Assembly (NCBI GenBank): GCA_027064425.1
Contig: JAMOPO010000015.1
Coordinates: forward strand, 310,001-374,000
DNA: 64,000 nt
Source: Methanobacteriota archaeon
Lineage (GTDB): Archaea; JAADCQ01; Methanopyri; Methanopyrales; Methanopyraceae
Direction: 5' to 3'
The notes under the pieces are model-generated. The model did not search any database and was not told the DNA's origin. It saw nothing but the letters and a program-made list of their open reading frames with translations. Position 1 is the stretch's first letter, and every line of letters begins with the position of its first letter. Below are positions 51,698 through 60,695 of the stretch, piece after piece. Position numbers and translations under genes: made by a program.

Positions 51698-53046
51698 CGG
51701 GGGAACTTGGGTGGGATGCGCCCCCGGCGCTCGAACATGGTGGGTCGGTAGTCGGAGACGTCCATAACGGGCGCCTTGCCCAGCAGGCCGCCCATCTCGA
51801 ACTCGTCGCTCGGCTCCTTGCCCGGGGCGGGAATGATGCGCACGGCCGTGGGCTTGCCCGTGGCCACGCCGATGGCGGCCTCGTCCGCGATGATGCCGGC
51901 GATCGTCTCGACGGGCGTGTCACCCGGGATCACGACCATGTCGATGCCGACGGAGCAGACGGCGGTCATCGCCTCGAGCTTCTCCAGGGTCAGCGCCCTC
52001 TTCGCCGCCCGAGCCATCCCGGCGTCCTCGCTCACGGGGATGAAGGCCTCGCTGTAGCCGCCGTGCCGGGAGGTCGCGGCCGCGCCGCCCTTCTTGACCG
52101 CGTCCATCAGGAGGTGCAGGGCGGCCGTGCTGCCGGGGCAGCCGCAGGACTCGAGCCCGATCCCTTCGAGGATCTCGGCCACGCTGTCCCCCTCCTCCGG
52201 CGTGGGGGCGAGGGAGAGGTCCACGGCCCCGAACTCGACGCCGAGGCGCTCGGCGACGCGTCGCCCGACGAGCTCACCGACCCGGGTGATCTTGAACGCG
52301 GTGCGCTTGATCTCGTCGTGCAGGGTGCGGAAGTCGGCGTCACCCAGCTCCTCGATCACGGCGCGAACGACGCCGGGCCCGGAGATCCCGACGTTCACGC
52401 ACGCGTCGGGCTGGCCGACCCCGTGGAACGCGCCGGCCATGAACGGGGTGTTCTCGGGCGCGTTGGTGAGTGCCACGAGCCGGGCGCACCCGTGCCCGTC
52501 CGTCCGCTCGGCCGTCTCCTTCACCGCCTCGGCCGTGCGCTTGATCGCCTCCATGTTGATCCCGTAGCGCTCGTCGGCCACCACGACCGAGGCGCACAGC
52601 CGCTCCGTCCGCTCGATCGCCTCCGGGATCGTGTCCAGTACGACCTCGTCCCCCTCGGCGAACCCGTCGTAGACGAGCGCGGTGTAGCCGCCGATGAAGT
52701 CCACGCCGACCTCCTCGGCGGCCTCGTCCAGAGCGTCCGCGAGCTGCAGCGCGGCCTCCTCCCCGAGCTCCCGGGCGGCCGGGGCGACGATGAGGCAGCA
52801 GGGCGTCACCGCGATCCGCTTGTGAACGATCGGGACCCCCAGCTCCTCCTCCACCTCCTCGACGACTTCGACCAGATCGCCGGCCACGTCGAGCAGCTTC
52901 CGCTTGACGCGCTCGCACAGCTCGCTCGGGTCCGGGCTCGCGCAGTCCAGGAGGCTGACGCCCAGCGTGACCGCCCGCACGTCCAGGTTCATCCGGCGGA
53001 CCATCTCCACGGCCTCGAGCGCCTCCTCCACGTCCAACCGACCCAA
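51694..53046 (-). CDS. UPF0210 (DUF711) family protein
   Basis: A 450-residue protein of the UPF0210 family, structurally related to pyruvate formate-lyase-like folds but of unknown chemistry. Visible conserved parts: RRMNLDVRAVTLGVSLLDCA, IVHKRIAVTPCCLIVAPA, FIGGYTALVYDGF, APENTPFMAGAFHGVGQPDACVNVGISGPG (in pieces), ESCGCPGSTAALHLLMDAV and SVGIDMVVIPGDTPVETIAGII. The small ACT-domain gene that always accompanies it in many prokaryotes lies just upstream, so they probably work together. TTG start. Confidence 0.85.
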   Translation of the reverse strand: MGRLDVEEALEAVEMVRRMNLDVRAVTLGVSLLDCASPDPSELCERVKRKLLDVAGDLVEVVEEVEEELGVPIVHKRIAVTPCCLIVAPAARELGEEAALQLADALDEAAEEVGVDFIGGYTALVYDGFAEGDEVVLDTIPEAIERTERLCASVVVADERYGINMEAIKRTAEAVKETAERTDGHGCARLVALTNAPENTPFMAGAFHGVGQPDACVNVGISGPGVVRAVIEELGDADFRTLHDEIKRTAFKITRVGELVGRRVAERLGVEFGAVDLSLAPTPEEGDSVAEILEGIGLESCGCPGSTAALHLLMDAVKKGGAAATSRHGGYSEAFIPVSEDAGMARAAKRALTLEKLEAMTAVCSVGIDMVVIPGDTPVETIAGIIADEAAIGVATGKPTAVRIIPAPGKEPSDEFEMGGLLGKAPVMDVSDYRPTMFERRGRIPPKFPR

Positions 53047-53062
53047 CGCGGGAGCCCCCGGC

Positions 53063-53335
53063 CTAGACCCGGTGCATCGCCCGGTACACGTCCTCGTGCT
53101 GCACGACGACCTCCACGCCGAGCTCCTTACCGACCCTCTCCAGCTCCCGGCGCAGCTCCTTCAGGCTCACGTCCGCCTCGGAGAGGTCCACGAGCATGAC
53201 CATCGCGAAGATGTCCCGGAGCACGGTCTGCGAGATGTCCTCAATGTTCACGTTGTGGTCCGCTAGGACGCGCGACACGCCCGCCACGATACCGGGCCGG
53301 TCCACCCCGATGACCGTCACCACGGCCCGGGTCAA
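53063..53335 (-). CDS. UPF0237 ACT-domain protein
   Basis: A single ACT domain of 90 residues: AVVTVIGVDRPGIVAGVSRVLADHNVNIEDISQTVL (in pieces), ending VQHEDVYRAMHRV. The family is a small amino-acid-binding sensor, usually encoded next to UPF0210 as here (16-base gap), which it probably regulates. TTG 53335 with GGGGGTAC upstream gives the standard 90-residue length. The longer frame to 53929 is antisense to uppP and rejected. Confidence 0.85.
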   Translation of the reverse strand: MTRAVVTVIGVDRPGIVAGVSRVLADHNVNIEDISQTVLRDIFAMVMLVDLSEADVSLKELRRELERVGKELGVEVVVQHEDVYRAMHRV

Positions 53336-53417
53336 CCCGGTACCCCCGACGTGGTTTCCAAACCCACGCCGAATATGCCCATTAGAACCCCGGTCGGGAC
53401 CGCGGACGGGGCGGATC

Positions 53418-54221
53418 GTGCCCGAGCTGTGGACCTCGATCCTGGCGGGGGTGGTACAGGGCACCCTCGAGTGGTTACCGGTCAGCAGCGAGGGCCAGGC
53501 CGCAATGGCCCTGATGCGAGTTATAGGAGTGCCCCCCAAGGTCGCGCTCGACCTCGCCCTGTGGCTGCACGCCGGGACCCTGCTGGCCGTGCTCGCCCGC
53601 TTCGCGGGACCGTACCTCCGCACGGTCGTCGGGCTGCTCCGGGGCGGTGAGTGGCGCCGGCTCGCGGCCTTCCTGATCGTGGCGACCCTCGCCACGGGCG
53701 CGGTGGGGTTCCCCGTGTACAAGGTGCTCAAGCGCGCGATCTCGGCGGCCACGGGCGACGCCGTCCAGATGCTCATCGGCCTCGCGCTGGTCGTCACCGG
53801 ACTGCTCCTCAGGGTCTCCCCGGCCGGGCTCCGAGACCGGTGGGACGTGGGGCTCGCGGACGCCCTGATCGTGGGGATCGGGCAGGGGTTCGCCGTCATA
53901 CCGGGCATCAGCCGCTCGGGAACGACCATGGCGCTGCTCCTCTGGCGGCGGTTCGAGTCGGAGGACGCGGTCTGGCTCTCCTTCTACCTCGCGGGTCCGG
54001 CGATGCTCGGGGCCACCCTCCTCGAGCTGAAGGAGGGGATGGAGGCGGTACGGGCCGTGGGCGCGGGGTGGATGGTGGGCGCGCTGACCACCTCCTTCAT
54101 CGTCAGCCTGGTCTGCATGGAGGCGCTCCTCCGGGTGGCCCGGCGGCTGGACTTCTCCAAAATCTGCATCCTGCTCGGAGCGATCTCGCTGCTGGTACCG
54201 CTGGTCGGGAAGGTGGCTTAG
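53418..54221 (+). CDS. uppP: UppP-type polyprenyl-diphosphatase
   Basis: Integral membrane phosphatase, 267 residues, that recycles polyprenyl carrier lipid for cell-wall or glycan assembly (archaea use related phosphodolichol-like carriers). Two catalytic motifs are visible: GTLEWLPVSSEGQ near the N-terminus and PGISRSGTTMALLLWRR in the second half, in the inverted-repeat topology of the BacA/UppP family. GTG 53418 gives the usual N-terminus. A pseudomurein wall would fit such a carrier. Its stop lies close to the fluoride channel gene. Confidence 0.88.
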   Translation: MPELWTSILAGVVQGTLEWLPVSSEGQAAMALMRVIGVPPKVALDLALWLHAGTLLAVLARFAGPYLRTVVGLLRGGEWRRLAAFLIVATLATGAVGFPVYKVLKRAISAATGDAVQMLIGLALVVTGLLLRVSPAGLRDRWDVGLADALIVGIGQGFAVIPGISRSGTTMALLLWRRFESEDAVWLSFYLAGPAMLGATLLELKEGMEAVRAVGAGWMVGALTTSFIVSLVCMEALLRVARRLDFSKICILLGAISLLVPLVGKVA

Positions 54222-54263
54222 GGGGCGGGGACGATCCCGCCCTCGCTCAAGGAGCTCGCGGCG

Positions 54264-54626
54264 GTGGCGGCGGGCGGCGCCCTGGGGGCGGTGACGCGCT
54301 ACCTGGTCTCGGGCGCGGTCCCGGAGGTGCGAGGGATCCCGATGGGGACGGTGGTGGTCAACGGGCTCGGGTCGTTCATCCTGGGGTTCGCGATGTGGGC
54401 GGTGAGCCTGGGGATGCGGCTCTCGCCCGAGGCGCGGGCGCTGCTGACCGTGGGGTTCTGCGGTAGCTTGACGACGCTCAGCACGGTGGCGTACGAGTTC
54501 GTCGAGTTGTGGGCGACCTCACCGGTCCTCGCTGTTACCTACTTAACCGTTAACGTGGCCACGGGGGTCCTCGGCGTCCTCGGCGGTGTGGCGCTGGCGC
54601 ACTGGGTCATGGTGGGGAGGGCGTAG
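54264..54626 (+). CDS. crcB: CrcB/Fluc fluoride channel
   Basis: Small four-helix membrane protein of 120 residues, fluoride exporter family. Signature GGALGAVTRYLVS at the N-terminus, PMGTVVVNGLGSFILG in helix 2 (channel Asn) and GFCGSLTTLSTVAYEF in the helix 3 break are all present. GTG 54264 is the first normal start; residues KELAAV just upstream also read as family-like with no ordinary start, so the gene may begin earlier at a non-standard codon. Followed two bases later by the DUF190 gene. Confidence 0.88.
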   Translation: MAAGGALGAVTRYLVSGAVPEVRGIPMGTVVVNGLGSFILGFAMWAVSLGMRLSPEARALLTVGFCGSLTTLSTVAYEFVELWATSPVLAVTYLTVNVATGVLGVLGGVALAHWVMVGRA

Positions 54627-54628
54627 GG

Positions 54629-54961
54629 TTGGCGAGGGAGCTCCAAGAGCCGGTCAAGATGAAGATGTACCTGCTCGAAGGGGATCGGATCGAAGGCGTG
54701 CCCGCCGTGGACTGGGTGCTGAAGAAGGTGAAGGAGCTCGGGCTGCGTGGGGCTACGGTGCACCGCTGCTTCGCCGGGTGCGGGCGACGGGGCCGCTCGG
54801 AGGCCCGGATCCTGAGGCACTCGACCAACCTTCCCATCGTGATCGAGGTCGTGGACGAGAGGGAGCGGGTCGAGCGCCTGGTGAATCTCCTGAAGCGTAA
54901 GGTGGACGTGGGCGTGATCACGGTCGAACGGCTCGAGAAGGCGTACGATCTGGAGGGGTGA
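54629..54961 (+). CDS. DUF190 protein
   Basis: A 110-residue cytosolic protein of the UPF0166/DUF190 family: KMKMYLLEGDRIEGVPAVDWVL, GATVHRCFAGCGRRG and STNLPIVIEVVDERERVERL, a ferredoxin-like fold that often pairs with CrcB, sometimes fused. TTG start, two bases after crcB. The pairing suggests it modulates the fluoride channel. Overlapping frames on both strands are shadows. Confidence 0.85.
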   Translation: MARELQEPVKMKMYLLEGDRIEGVPAVDWVLKKVKELGLRGATVHRCFAGCGRRGRSEARILRHSTNLPIVIEVVDERERVERLVNLLKRKVDVGVITVERLEKAYDLEG

Positions 54962-54965
54962 ACCC

Positions 54966-56147
54966 GTGCAGAGCCCCTACGTGCGCGAGGCGGTGAAGGA
55001 CCTGGACCTGCCGGACGAGGTGGTCATCTACGACACGACGCTGAGGGACGGCGAGCAGACGCCTGGAGTCAGCTTCACCCCGGAGCAGAAGCTGGAGATC
55101 GCGCACCTCCTGGACGAGCTGGGCGTGCACCAGATCGAGGCCGGATTCCCGGTGGTCTCCGAGGGCGAGAGGGAGGCGGTTCGGAGGATCGCCAGGGAGG
55201 ACCTGGACGCGGATATCCTGTGCCTGGCGAGAACGCTGCGCGGGGACGTGGACGCGGCGGTGGAGTGCGAGGTGGACGGGGTCATCACCTTCATCGCGAC
55301 CTCGGACCTGCACCTGAAGCACAAGCTGAAGATGAGCCGCGAGGAGGTGCTCGAGCGGATCGCGGACACCGTGGAGTACGCGAAGGACCACGGGCTGTGG
55401 GTCGCGTTCTCCGCCGAGGACGGGACACGAACGGAGTTCGAATTCTTGGAAAAGGTGTACCGGACCGCGGAGGAGTGCGGGGCGGACCGCGTGCACGCCA
55501 CGGACACGGTGGGGGTCATGATCCCGGAGGCCATGCGCCGGTTCGTGAGGAAGATCCGCAGGGTCGTGGACCTACCCATCGGGGTGCACTGCCACGACGA
55601 CTTCGGGATGGCCGTGGCGAACTCCCTGGCCGCGGTGGAGGCGGGCGCTCAGGCCATCTCAACCACCGTGAACGGGATCGGCGAGCGCGCGGGCAACGCC
55701 GCGCTCGAAGAGGTGGTAATGGCGCTGGAGAAGCTCTACGGGCTCGACCTCGGCCTCAACACGGAGGTGCTCGCGGAGCTGTCCCGGAAGGTCGCCGAGT
55801 ACTCCGGGATCGACGTGCCCCCGAACAAGGCGGTCGTGGGTGAGAACGCGTTCCGGCACGAGTCCGGAATCCACGTGGCTGCCGTGCTCGAGGAACCCAG
55901 GACGTACGAGCCCATGGACCCGCGCGAGGTGGGGATGGAGCGGAAGATCGTGCTCGGTAAGCACACCGGACGCAAGGCGGTGATCGCCAAGCTGAAGGAG
56001 CTGGGCGTGGAGCCGGAGGAGGAGATAGTCGAAGAGGTCCTGCGCGAGATCAAGGCGCTCGGCGACCGGAAGGTGAGGATCACCGACTCGAAGCTCCGGA
56101 AGATCGTGAAGCGCGCGGTGGAATCGCGAGGAGATCGTGGCTCATGA
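54966..56147 (+). CDS. aksA: Homocitrate synthase family protein AksA
   Basis: Claisen-condensing enzyme adding acetyl-CoA to 2-oxoglutarate and then longer oxoacids in coenzyme B side-chain synthesis. The 393 residues comprise the TIM barrel (VVIYDTTLRDGEQTPGVSFT, IEAGFPVVSEGEREAV, IHCHDDFG-like VHCHDDFGMAVANSLAAVEAGA, in pieces) and a short C-terminal part (HTGRKAVIAKL). The Leu-regulatory domain of isopropylmalate synthases is missing, favouring AksA over LeuA. GTG start four bases after DUF190. Opens the aksA-aksD-aksE group. Confidence 0.9.
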   Translation: MQSPYVREAVKDLDLPDEVVIYDTTLRDGEQTPGVSFTPEQKLEIAHLLDELGVHQIEAGFPVVSEGEREAVRRIAREDLDADILCLARTLRGDVDAAVECEVDGVITFIATSDLHLKHKLKMSREEVLERIADTVEYAKDHGLWVAFSAEDGTRTEFEFLEKVYRTAEECGADRVHATDTVGVMIPEAMRRFVRKIRRVVDLPIGVHCHDDFGMAVANSLAAVEAGAQAISTTVNGIGERAGNAALEEVVMALEKLYGLDLGLNTEVLAELSRKVAEYSGIDVPPNKAVVGENAFRHESGIHVAAVLEEPRTYEPMDPREVGMERKIVLGKHTGRKAVIAKLKELGVEPEEEIVEEVLREIKALGDRKVRITDSKLRKIVKRAVESRGDRGS

Positions 56148-56649
56148 GGAACTCGACCAGGTCGCTCGCCCTCCGAGAGAACTCGCGGAAGGCCTCTTCC
56201 TCGCCCCACCACTCACCCTCCACGCTCGCAAGGCCCTTGGAGACGAGCCTCCGGAGCGCCAGCTCCACCAGCCCGTCCCGACGGGGATCGCCCGTCCGGC
56301 CCAGCCGCACCGTCACCGCCCGCCTCCCCCGCCACTTCACCACCCTGAGAGGTAGCGAGCGGCCCCCGACCGGGCCCAACAGGTCACACACGAGGCAGGT
56401 CACGTACAGGTCCTCGTCCTTGAGGTACCTACGCCCGGACTCCAGCACCCTGCCCGCGGCCTCCAGCTCCCACATCGGCACGAACCCGCGCGGCCGGTAC
56501 CGGCCCACGTCCCGCGGGTGACAGTACGGTGGACCGCCCACCGGGCAGGCGAACGCCCGGTGCTCGATCTCGCCCAGGACCACCTCGCACAGGCTCCTCT
56601 TGAGCAGCTTCCGACAGTCTTCGCCCGAGAGCGACCGGACCAGGACCAA
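56080..56649 (-). CDS. Uncharacterised Cys-containing protein
   Basis: Not recognised. 189 residues from TTG 56649: SGEDCRKLLKRSLCEVVLGE, FACPVGGPPYCHPRDVGRYR and DLYVTCLVCDLLGPVGGRSL suggest a metal-binding part with CPxxxxPxCH and CxxC patterns. A winged-helix-like C-terminal region (LVELALRRLVSKGLASVEGEWWG, in pieces) follows. It is inserted antisense between aksA and aksD and overlaps the aksA end by 68 bases. The 26-bp gap to aksD serves both starts. Confidence 0.6.
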   Translation of the reverse strand: MVLVRSLSGEDCRKLLKRSLCEVVLGEIEHRAFACPVGGPPYCHPRDVGRYRPRGFVPMWELEAAGRVLESGRRYLKDEDLYVTCLVCDLLGPVGGRSLPLRVVKWRGRRAVTVRLGRTGDPRRDGLVELALRRLVSKGLASVEGEWWGEEEAFREFSRRASDLVEFLMSHDLLAIPPRASRSSGASSR

Positions 56650-56675
56650 CCGGGAGACACCCCGGGGGGCCCGGG

Positions 56676-57908
56676 TTGGCCAGCGTAGCCGAGCGTATCC
56701 TGTCTGAAAAATGTGGCGAGCGCGTCGAGGCCGGAGACGTCGTGGCCATCGAGCCGGACGTGATCATGCTGCACGACGGGTCCGGGGCCACGGCCCTCCG
56801 GACCCTCCGGGAGCTAGGGACGGAGCGCGTGAGGCGGCCGGAGAAGGTCGTCCTAATCTTCGACCACTCCGTCCCACCCAGCTCGGTGGAGGCGGCCAAC
56901 CGGCAGAACGAGCTCCTCGAGTTCGCCCGGCGGCACGGGATCGAGCGCGTCCACGTGGACGAGGGAATCTGCCACCAAATCCTCGTGGAGGAGGGGTACG
57001 CCCAACCGGGCCGCGTCGTCTTCGGCGGGGACTCGCACACCCCGACCGTTGGAGCCGTTTCCGCCCTCGGGTTCGGCTTCGGCGGCACCGACATGGCCTT
57101 CACGCTGCTGTACGGTGAGCTCTGGATCCGCGTACCCCGGACCATCCGAGTACACGTGACCGGGGAGCTCGAGGCGGGGGTCACGGCGAAGGACCTGGCC
57201 CTAACCATCGTCGGCGAGCTGGGGGCCGGGTACGCGGACTACGCCGTTCTCGAGTACACCGGCCTGCCGGAGCGCCTGCCCACGGGCGACCGAATGTGCC
57301 TGTGTAACCTGGCCACGGAGGCGGGGGCCAAGTCCGCCTACGTACCGCCCAAGGACGGTCCCGAGGACCTGCGGCCCGGGGACGCCGACGAGGTCGTCGA
57401 GGTCGACGCCTCAGAGGTCGAGCCGGTCGTCTCCGTCCCGGACGCCGTGGACGACGTGAGGCCGGTCGGAGACGTGCAGGGCACCGAGATCACCCGGGTG
57501 TTCGTCGGCTCGTGCACCAACGGTCGGTACCGGGACGTTAGGGCGTTCACGGAGGCGCTGGACGCGCTCGGCGGCCCCGACTCGGACGTCCGAGTCGTGG
57601 TCGTGCCGGCCTCCCGACGCGTTCTGCTCAAGCTGACCCGGGACGGGACCCTGGAGCGCCTCCTCGAGCTCGATGTGACCGTGGCCCCGCCCGGGTGCGG
57701 TCCCTGTCTGGGCGAGCACATGGGCGTGCTGGGCGACGACGACGTGTGCGTCTCCACCGCCAACCGCAACTTCCCGGGCCGAATGGGGTCGACCGAGGCC
57801 GACATCTACCTGGCCAGCCCGCTCACCGCGGCCGTGGCCGCCGCCCTGGGGGAGCTCGCGGACCCGCGCGAGGAGCTCCCCGACAGCGTGCTGGAACGGG
57901 TGGGATGA
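56676..57908 (+). CDS. aksD: Homoaconitase large subunit (AksD)
   Basis: 4Fe-4S hydro-lyase subunit, 410 residues, of the LeuC/AksD group. The cluster cysteines are visible in SCTNGR and in APPGCGPCLG, with other family parts FGGDSHTPTVGAVSALGFGFGGTDMAF (in pieces) and STANRNFPGRMGS. Paired four bases later with the small subunit whose specificity loop resembles homoaconitase. It isomerises homocitrate and longer homologues for coenzyme B synthesis; leucine pathway use cannot be excluded. TTG start. Confidence 0.9.
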   Translation: MASVAERILSEKCGERVEAGDVVAIEPDVIMLHDGSGATALRTLRELGTERVRRPEKVVLIFDHSVPPSSVEAANRQNELLEFARRHGIERVHVDEGICHQILVEEGYAQPGRVVFGGDSHTPTVGAVSALGFGFGGTDMAFTLLYGELWIRVPRTIRVHVTGELEAGVTAKDLALTIVGELGAGYADYAVLEYTGLPERLPTGDRMCLCNLATEAGAKSAYVPPKDGPEDLRPGDADEVVEVDASEVEPVVSVPDAVDDVRPVGDVQGTEITRVFVGSCTNGRYRDVRAFTEALDALGGPDSDVRVVVVPASRRVLLKLTRDGTLERLLELDVTVAPPGCGPCLGEHMGVLGDDDVCVSTANRNFPGRMGSTEADIYLASPLTAAVAAALGELADPREELPDSVLERVG

Positions 57909-57911
57909 GCC

Positions 57912-58415
57912 GTGAGGTGGGAGGGACGCGCCTGGGTGTTCGGCGACGACGTTGACACGGACCAGATCATCCCGGGCCGCTACCTCCGGCGGGTCTCCTA
58001 CGACGAGCTGGGCAGGTACGCGATGACGGGGGCGGACCCGGAGTTCCCGGAGAAGGTCCGGGAGGGTGACATCATCGTCGCGGGCCGGAACTTCGGGTGC
58101 GGCTCCTCCCGGGAGCAGGCGGTCATGGCGCTGCAGCAGGCCGGGGTCGCGTGCGTCGTCGCACGCTCCTTCGCTCGGATCTTTTACCGGAACGCTCTGA
58201 ACCGGGGTCTGCCGACGATCGAGGCGCGCGGGGATCCCACGGAGGTCGTTGAGGACCGTGAGAGGGTCGTCGTCGACCTGGACGAGCTCGTTCTGAGGAC
58301 AGGGTCGGGCGAGGTGCCCCTCCGCGAGCCACCCGAGTTCGCCCTGAGGGCCTGGCGAGAGGGCGGTCTGCTGGAGCTTGCCAGGGAGGACCCGGAGCGG
58401 CCGCCGTGGCGATGA
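57912..58415 (+). CDS. aksE: Homoaconitase small subunit (AksE)
   Basis: Swivelling domain of the homoaconitase, 167 residues. Conserved parts: VFGDDVDTDQIIPGRYLRRVSY, GDIIVAGRNFGCGSSREQA and SFARIFYRNALNRGLP. The loop after RY reads LRR, closer to the YLRT loop described for methanogen homoaconitase than to the isopropylmalate isomerase version; this is recalled from the family and not tested here. GTG start. Its 3' end may overlap the UPF0146 gene. Confidence 0.88.
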   Translation: MRWEGRAWVFGDDVDTDQIIPGRYLRRVSYDELGRYAMTGADPEFPEKVREGDIIVAGRNFGCGSSREQAVMALQQAGVACVVARSFARIFYRNALNRGLPTIEARGDPTEVVEDRERVVVDLDELVLRTGSGEVPLREPPEFALRAWREGGLLELAREDPERPPWR

Positions 58416-58800
58416 CGCCGAGCTGCGCCTCCTCCTGCGGGCCGTCAGGGAGTTGGGCGCGAGCCGGGTCGTGGAGGTGGGCCACGGGAGGAACCTACGG
58501 TACCTCTCGTTCCTGCGAGAGCACGGGGTGGACGCGGTCGGGGTCGAGACGCGAACCGAGCACGTCCGGAGGGCGCTGGCTCGGGGCCTACCCTCGGTGA
58601 ACGTGGACGCGGTCGGGGAATCGGGCTGGGTCAGGCGGGTGCTGAGGCCCGACCTGGTCTACTCGGCGCGGCCCCCGGTGGAGCTGGCTCTGGGCCTCTT
58701 GAGGGAGTATTCCCCGGTGCTGCTGAGAATGAGGGAGGAAGAGCGGTGGGAGCTGCCGGAGCCGACCCGCCGGTTGGGACCCTGGGACCTCTACGCCTAG
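58378..58800 (+). CDS. UPF0146 family protein
   Basis: About 140 residues with a truncated Rossmann-like fold: SRVVEVGHGRNLRYLSFLREHG, VDAVGVETRTEHVRRAL and PDLVYSARPPVELALGLL, matching the small archaeal UPF0146 family, which resembles a methyltransferase half. Function unknown. The 5' end is unsure: TTG 58378 gives a 38-base overlap with aksE, and a later TTG is possible. The last four bases overlap the convergent ABC permease gene. Confidence 0.78.
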   Translation: MPGRTRSGRRGDDAELRLLLRAVRELGASRVVEVGHGRNLRYLSFLREHGVDAVGVETRTEHVRRALARGLPSVNVDAVGESGWVRRVLRPDLVYSARPPVELALGLLREYSPVLLRMREEERWELPEPTRRLGPWDLYA

Positions 58801-59909
58801 AGGTACTCCCGGACACGGTCGTACAGGACCGAGCCCGCGGCCAGGAAGCCCAGCGTAAAGCCCAGCAGGATGAGCAGGTCCACGGGGTCCAGGTAGCCCA
58901 GCAGCGCGGCCTTCCGGGCCGCGTCACCCATGTAGTACATCGGGTTGATGAGGGCGAACGCCCGGGCCCAGCCCGGCATGACGCTGATCGGCATGAAAAT
59001 GCCGGAGAGGAACATCATCGGGATGGTCACCGCGCCCGTGGCCATCTCCGCGACCTCGGAGCGGCCGGCGAGCGACGCCATGAGGAGGCCGAGCCCGACC
59101 ATCGTGGCGGCGGATAGCGCCCCCACCAGGAACAGCAGGACGGGGTGGAGGATCTTCGCGCCCAGGGCCAGCGCGACGAGCACGACGATCGCGCACCTGA
59201 CGCATCCCCAGATGGTCATGTTCACGAACCGGCCGATGACGACGTCCCGCGCCCGGATGGGGGCCGCGAAGAGGGCGTAGGCCACGCCCAGCTCGATCTC
59301 CTCCATCATGAGGCGCCCGAGCCCGAAGATGGAGCCCATCGCCGCGGTCATGACGGCCAGTCCCGGGACCAGGTAGTCGAAGTACTTCATTCCCTTCACC
59401 GGCGTTTGCACGCGAAACGGGTTGAACTGCGGCACGTGGACGGGCCGCTCGGGCGCCGCTTTCAGCACCGGGGCCAGCCGCCTCACGGAGGACTTGACGG
59501 TGCCCGCCACGTGCCTCGCCCAGGACCGCTGGATCTTGTTCAGGACGTACCGGGAGCCCATCGGATCGGTTGGATCGTAATAGACCGTGGCCTTGCGGTC
59601 CGGGAACCCGGACGGCAGGTACAGAAAGACCGAGGCCGAGCCCCGCCGAACCAGGTCGCGTCCCTCTCGAACGCTCTTCACGTGGATCAGGTGGATCCGA
59701 TGATCGCACCTCAGCTGGTCAACGATCGGGTCCCCGGCGCCCGAGTCGTGCCGGAGGATCGCGACGTTGACGCTGGTTGGCTTCACGTCGTGGAAGGCCC
59801 CGTACATCACGATCATCATGACGATGGGCGTGACGATGGTGACCGTCACCCGCCTCCGGTCCTTCACCCAGGCCTTGAAGTCCCGGGCGGCGATCGTGCG
59901 CCAGCTCAC
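58797..59909 (-). CDS. ABC-2 type transporter permease
   Basis: Membrane subunit of an ABC exporter, 370 residues. One N-terminal helix (VTVTIVTPIVMMIVMYG), an external domain of about 140 residues (PSGFPDRKATVYYDPTDP and following), and five C-terminal helices including VPGLAVMTAAMGSIFGLGRLM and the ABC-2 motif region GIFMPISVMPGWARAFALINP. Substrate unknown; drug, lipid or surface polymer export are typical. The ATPase gene ends four bases upstream. Confidence 0.88.
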   Translation of the reverse strand: MSWRTIAARDFKAWVKDRRRVTVTIVTPIVMMIVMYGAFHDVKPTSVNVAILRHDSGAGDPIVDQLRCDHRIHLIHVKSVREGRDLVRRGSASVFLYLPSGFPDRKATVYYDPTDPMGSRYVLNKIQRSWARHVAGTVKSSVRRLAPVLKAAPERPVHVPQFNPFRVQTPVKGMKYFDYLVPGLAVMTAAMGSIFGLGRLMMEEIELGVAYALFAAPIRARDVVIGRFVNMTIWGCVRCAIVVLVALALGAKILHPVLLFLVGALSAATMVGLGLLMASLAGRSEVAEMATGAVTIPMMFLSGIFMPISVMPGWARAFALINPMYYMGDAARKAALLGYLDPVDLLILLGFTLGFLAAGSVLYDRVREYL

Positions 59910-59913
59910 GCCC

Positions 59914-60621
59914 TCACTCCCCCGCCACCTGCGCCGCGACGGACCGGTACGCGTCCAGCACGGACCCGTGCTCGCTCATCAGCCGGTCGAACGGCTCGTC
60001 CAGGGCCTTGCGGCCCTCCAGGAAGATCAGGACGCGGTCCGGCTCCAGCTGCTCCACCTCGTGAACGTCGTGGGAGACGTAGAGGACCGTCGTCCCCGAC
60101 TCGTTGTACTCGCGCACGGCCTCTATCACGTCCTGCCGGGCCGTCGGGTCCAGCTCGTTGGTCGGTTCGTCGAGCACCAGGATCTCGGGCCGGAGGGCGA
60201 GGGCCAGGGCGACGGCGGCGCGCTTCCGCATGCCGCCGGAGAGGTGCTCCACGCGCCGGTCCATGTACTCGTGCACCTCCAGGAGCTCGAACGGCTCCTC
60301 GTCCGGCTCGACACCGTACAGCTCGGCGTAGAACCGGACGTTCTCCCGAACGGTCTGCTCGAGGTACAGCCCTCCCTGCTGAGGCACGATGGAGACGCGG
60401 CGCTTGATGTCCGGGTCGGACGGGTCGCCCCCCAGGACGCGGATCTCGCCCCTGGTGGGCCTGGTGACGCCGCACACGATCTTGATGAACGTGGACTTGC
60501 CGGCACCGTTGGGGCCGAGGATGGCCACGAGCTCTCCCCGGTCTATGTCGACGTTCACGGAGCGGAGGGCGACGACCCGCCCGTACTCCTTCCACAGGTT
60601 CGTGGCCTGGACGGCGGACAA
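59914..60621 (-). CDS. ABC transporter ATPase
   Basis: ATP-binding partner of the ABC-2 permease, about 235 residues: Walker A GPNGAGKSTFIK, Q-loop VPQQGGLYLEQTVRENV, signature LSGGMRKRAAVAL and Walker B ILVLDEPTNELDPTARQD. TTG 60621 follows GGGGGGT and gives a standard N-terminus (SAVQATNLWKEYG); ATG 60666 would add 15 residues of low similarity. Operon with the following permease. Confidence 0.88.
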   Translation of the reverse strand: MSAVQATNLWKEYGRVVALRSVNVDIDRGELVAILGPNGAGKSTFIKIVCGVTRPTRGEIRVLGGDPSDPDIKRRVSIVPQQGGLYLEQTVRENVRFYAELYGVEPDEEPFELLEVHEYMDRRVEHLSGGMRKRAAVALALALRPEILVLDEPTNELDPTARQDVIEAVREYNESGTTVLYVSHDVHEVEQLEPDRVLIFLEGRKALDEPFDRLMSEHGSVLDAYRSVAAQVAGE

Positions 60622-60695
60622 GGTGACCCCCCGCGGCGTCGCCCGGCCGCCCACGCCTTTGGTCATTCACCCGGGGACCGCGGTTGGAGGAGGGT

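Noticed and set aside
53336-53929. N-terminal extension of the ACT-domain gene
   Set aside because: Runs antisense through uppP and would add about 200 residues to a 90-residue family.
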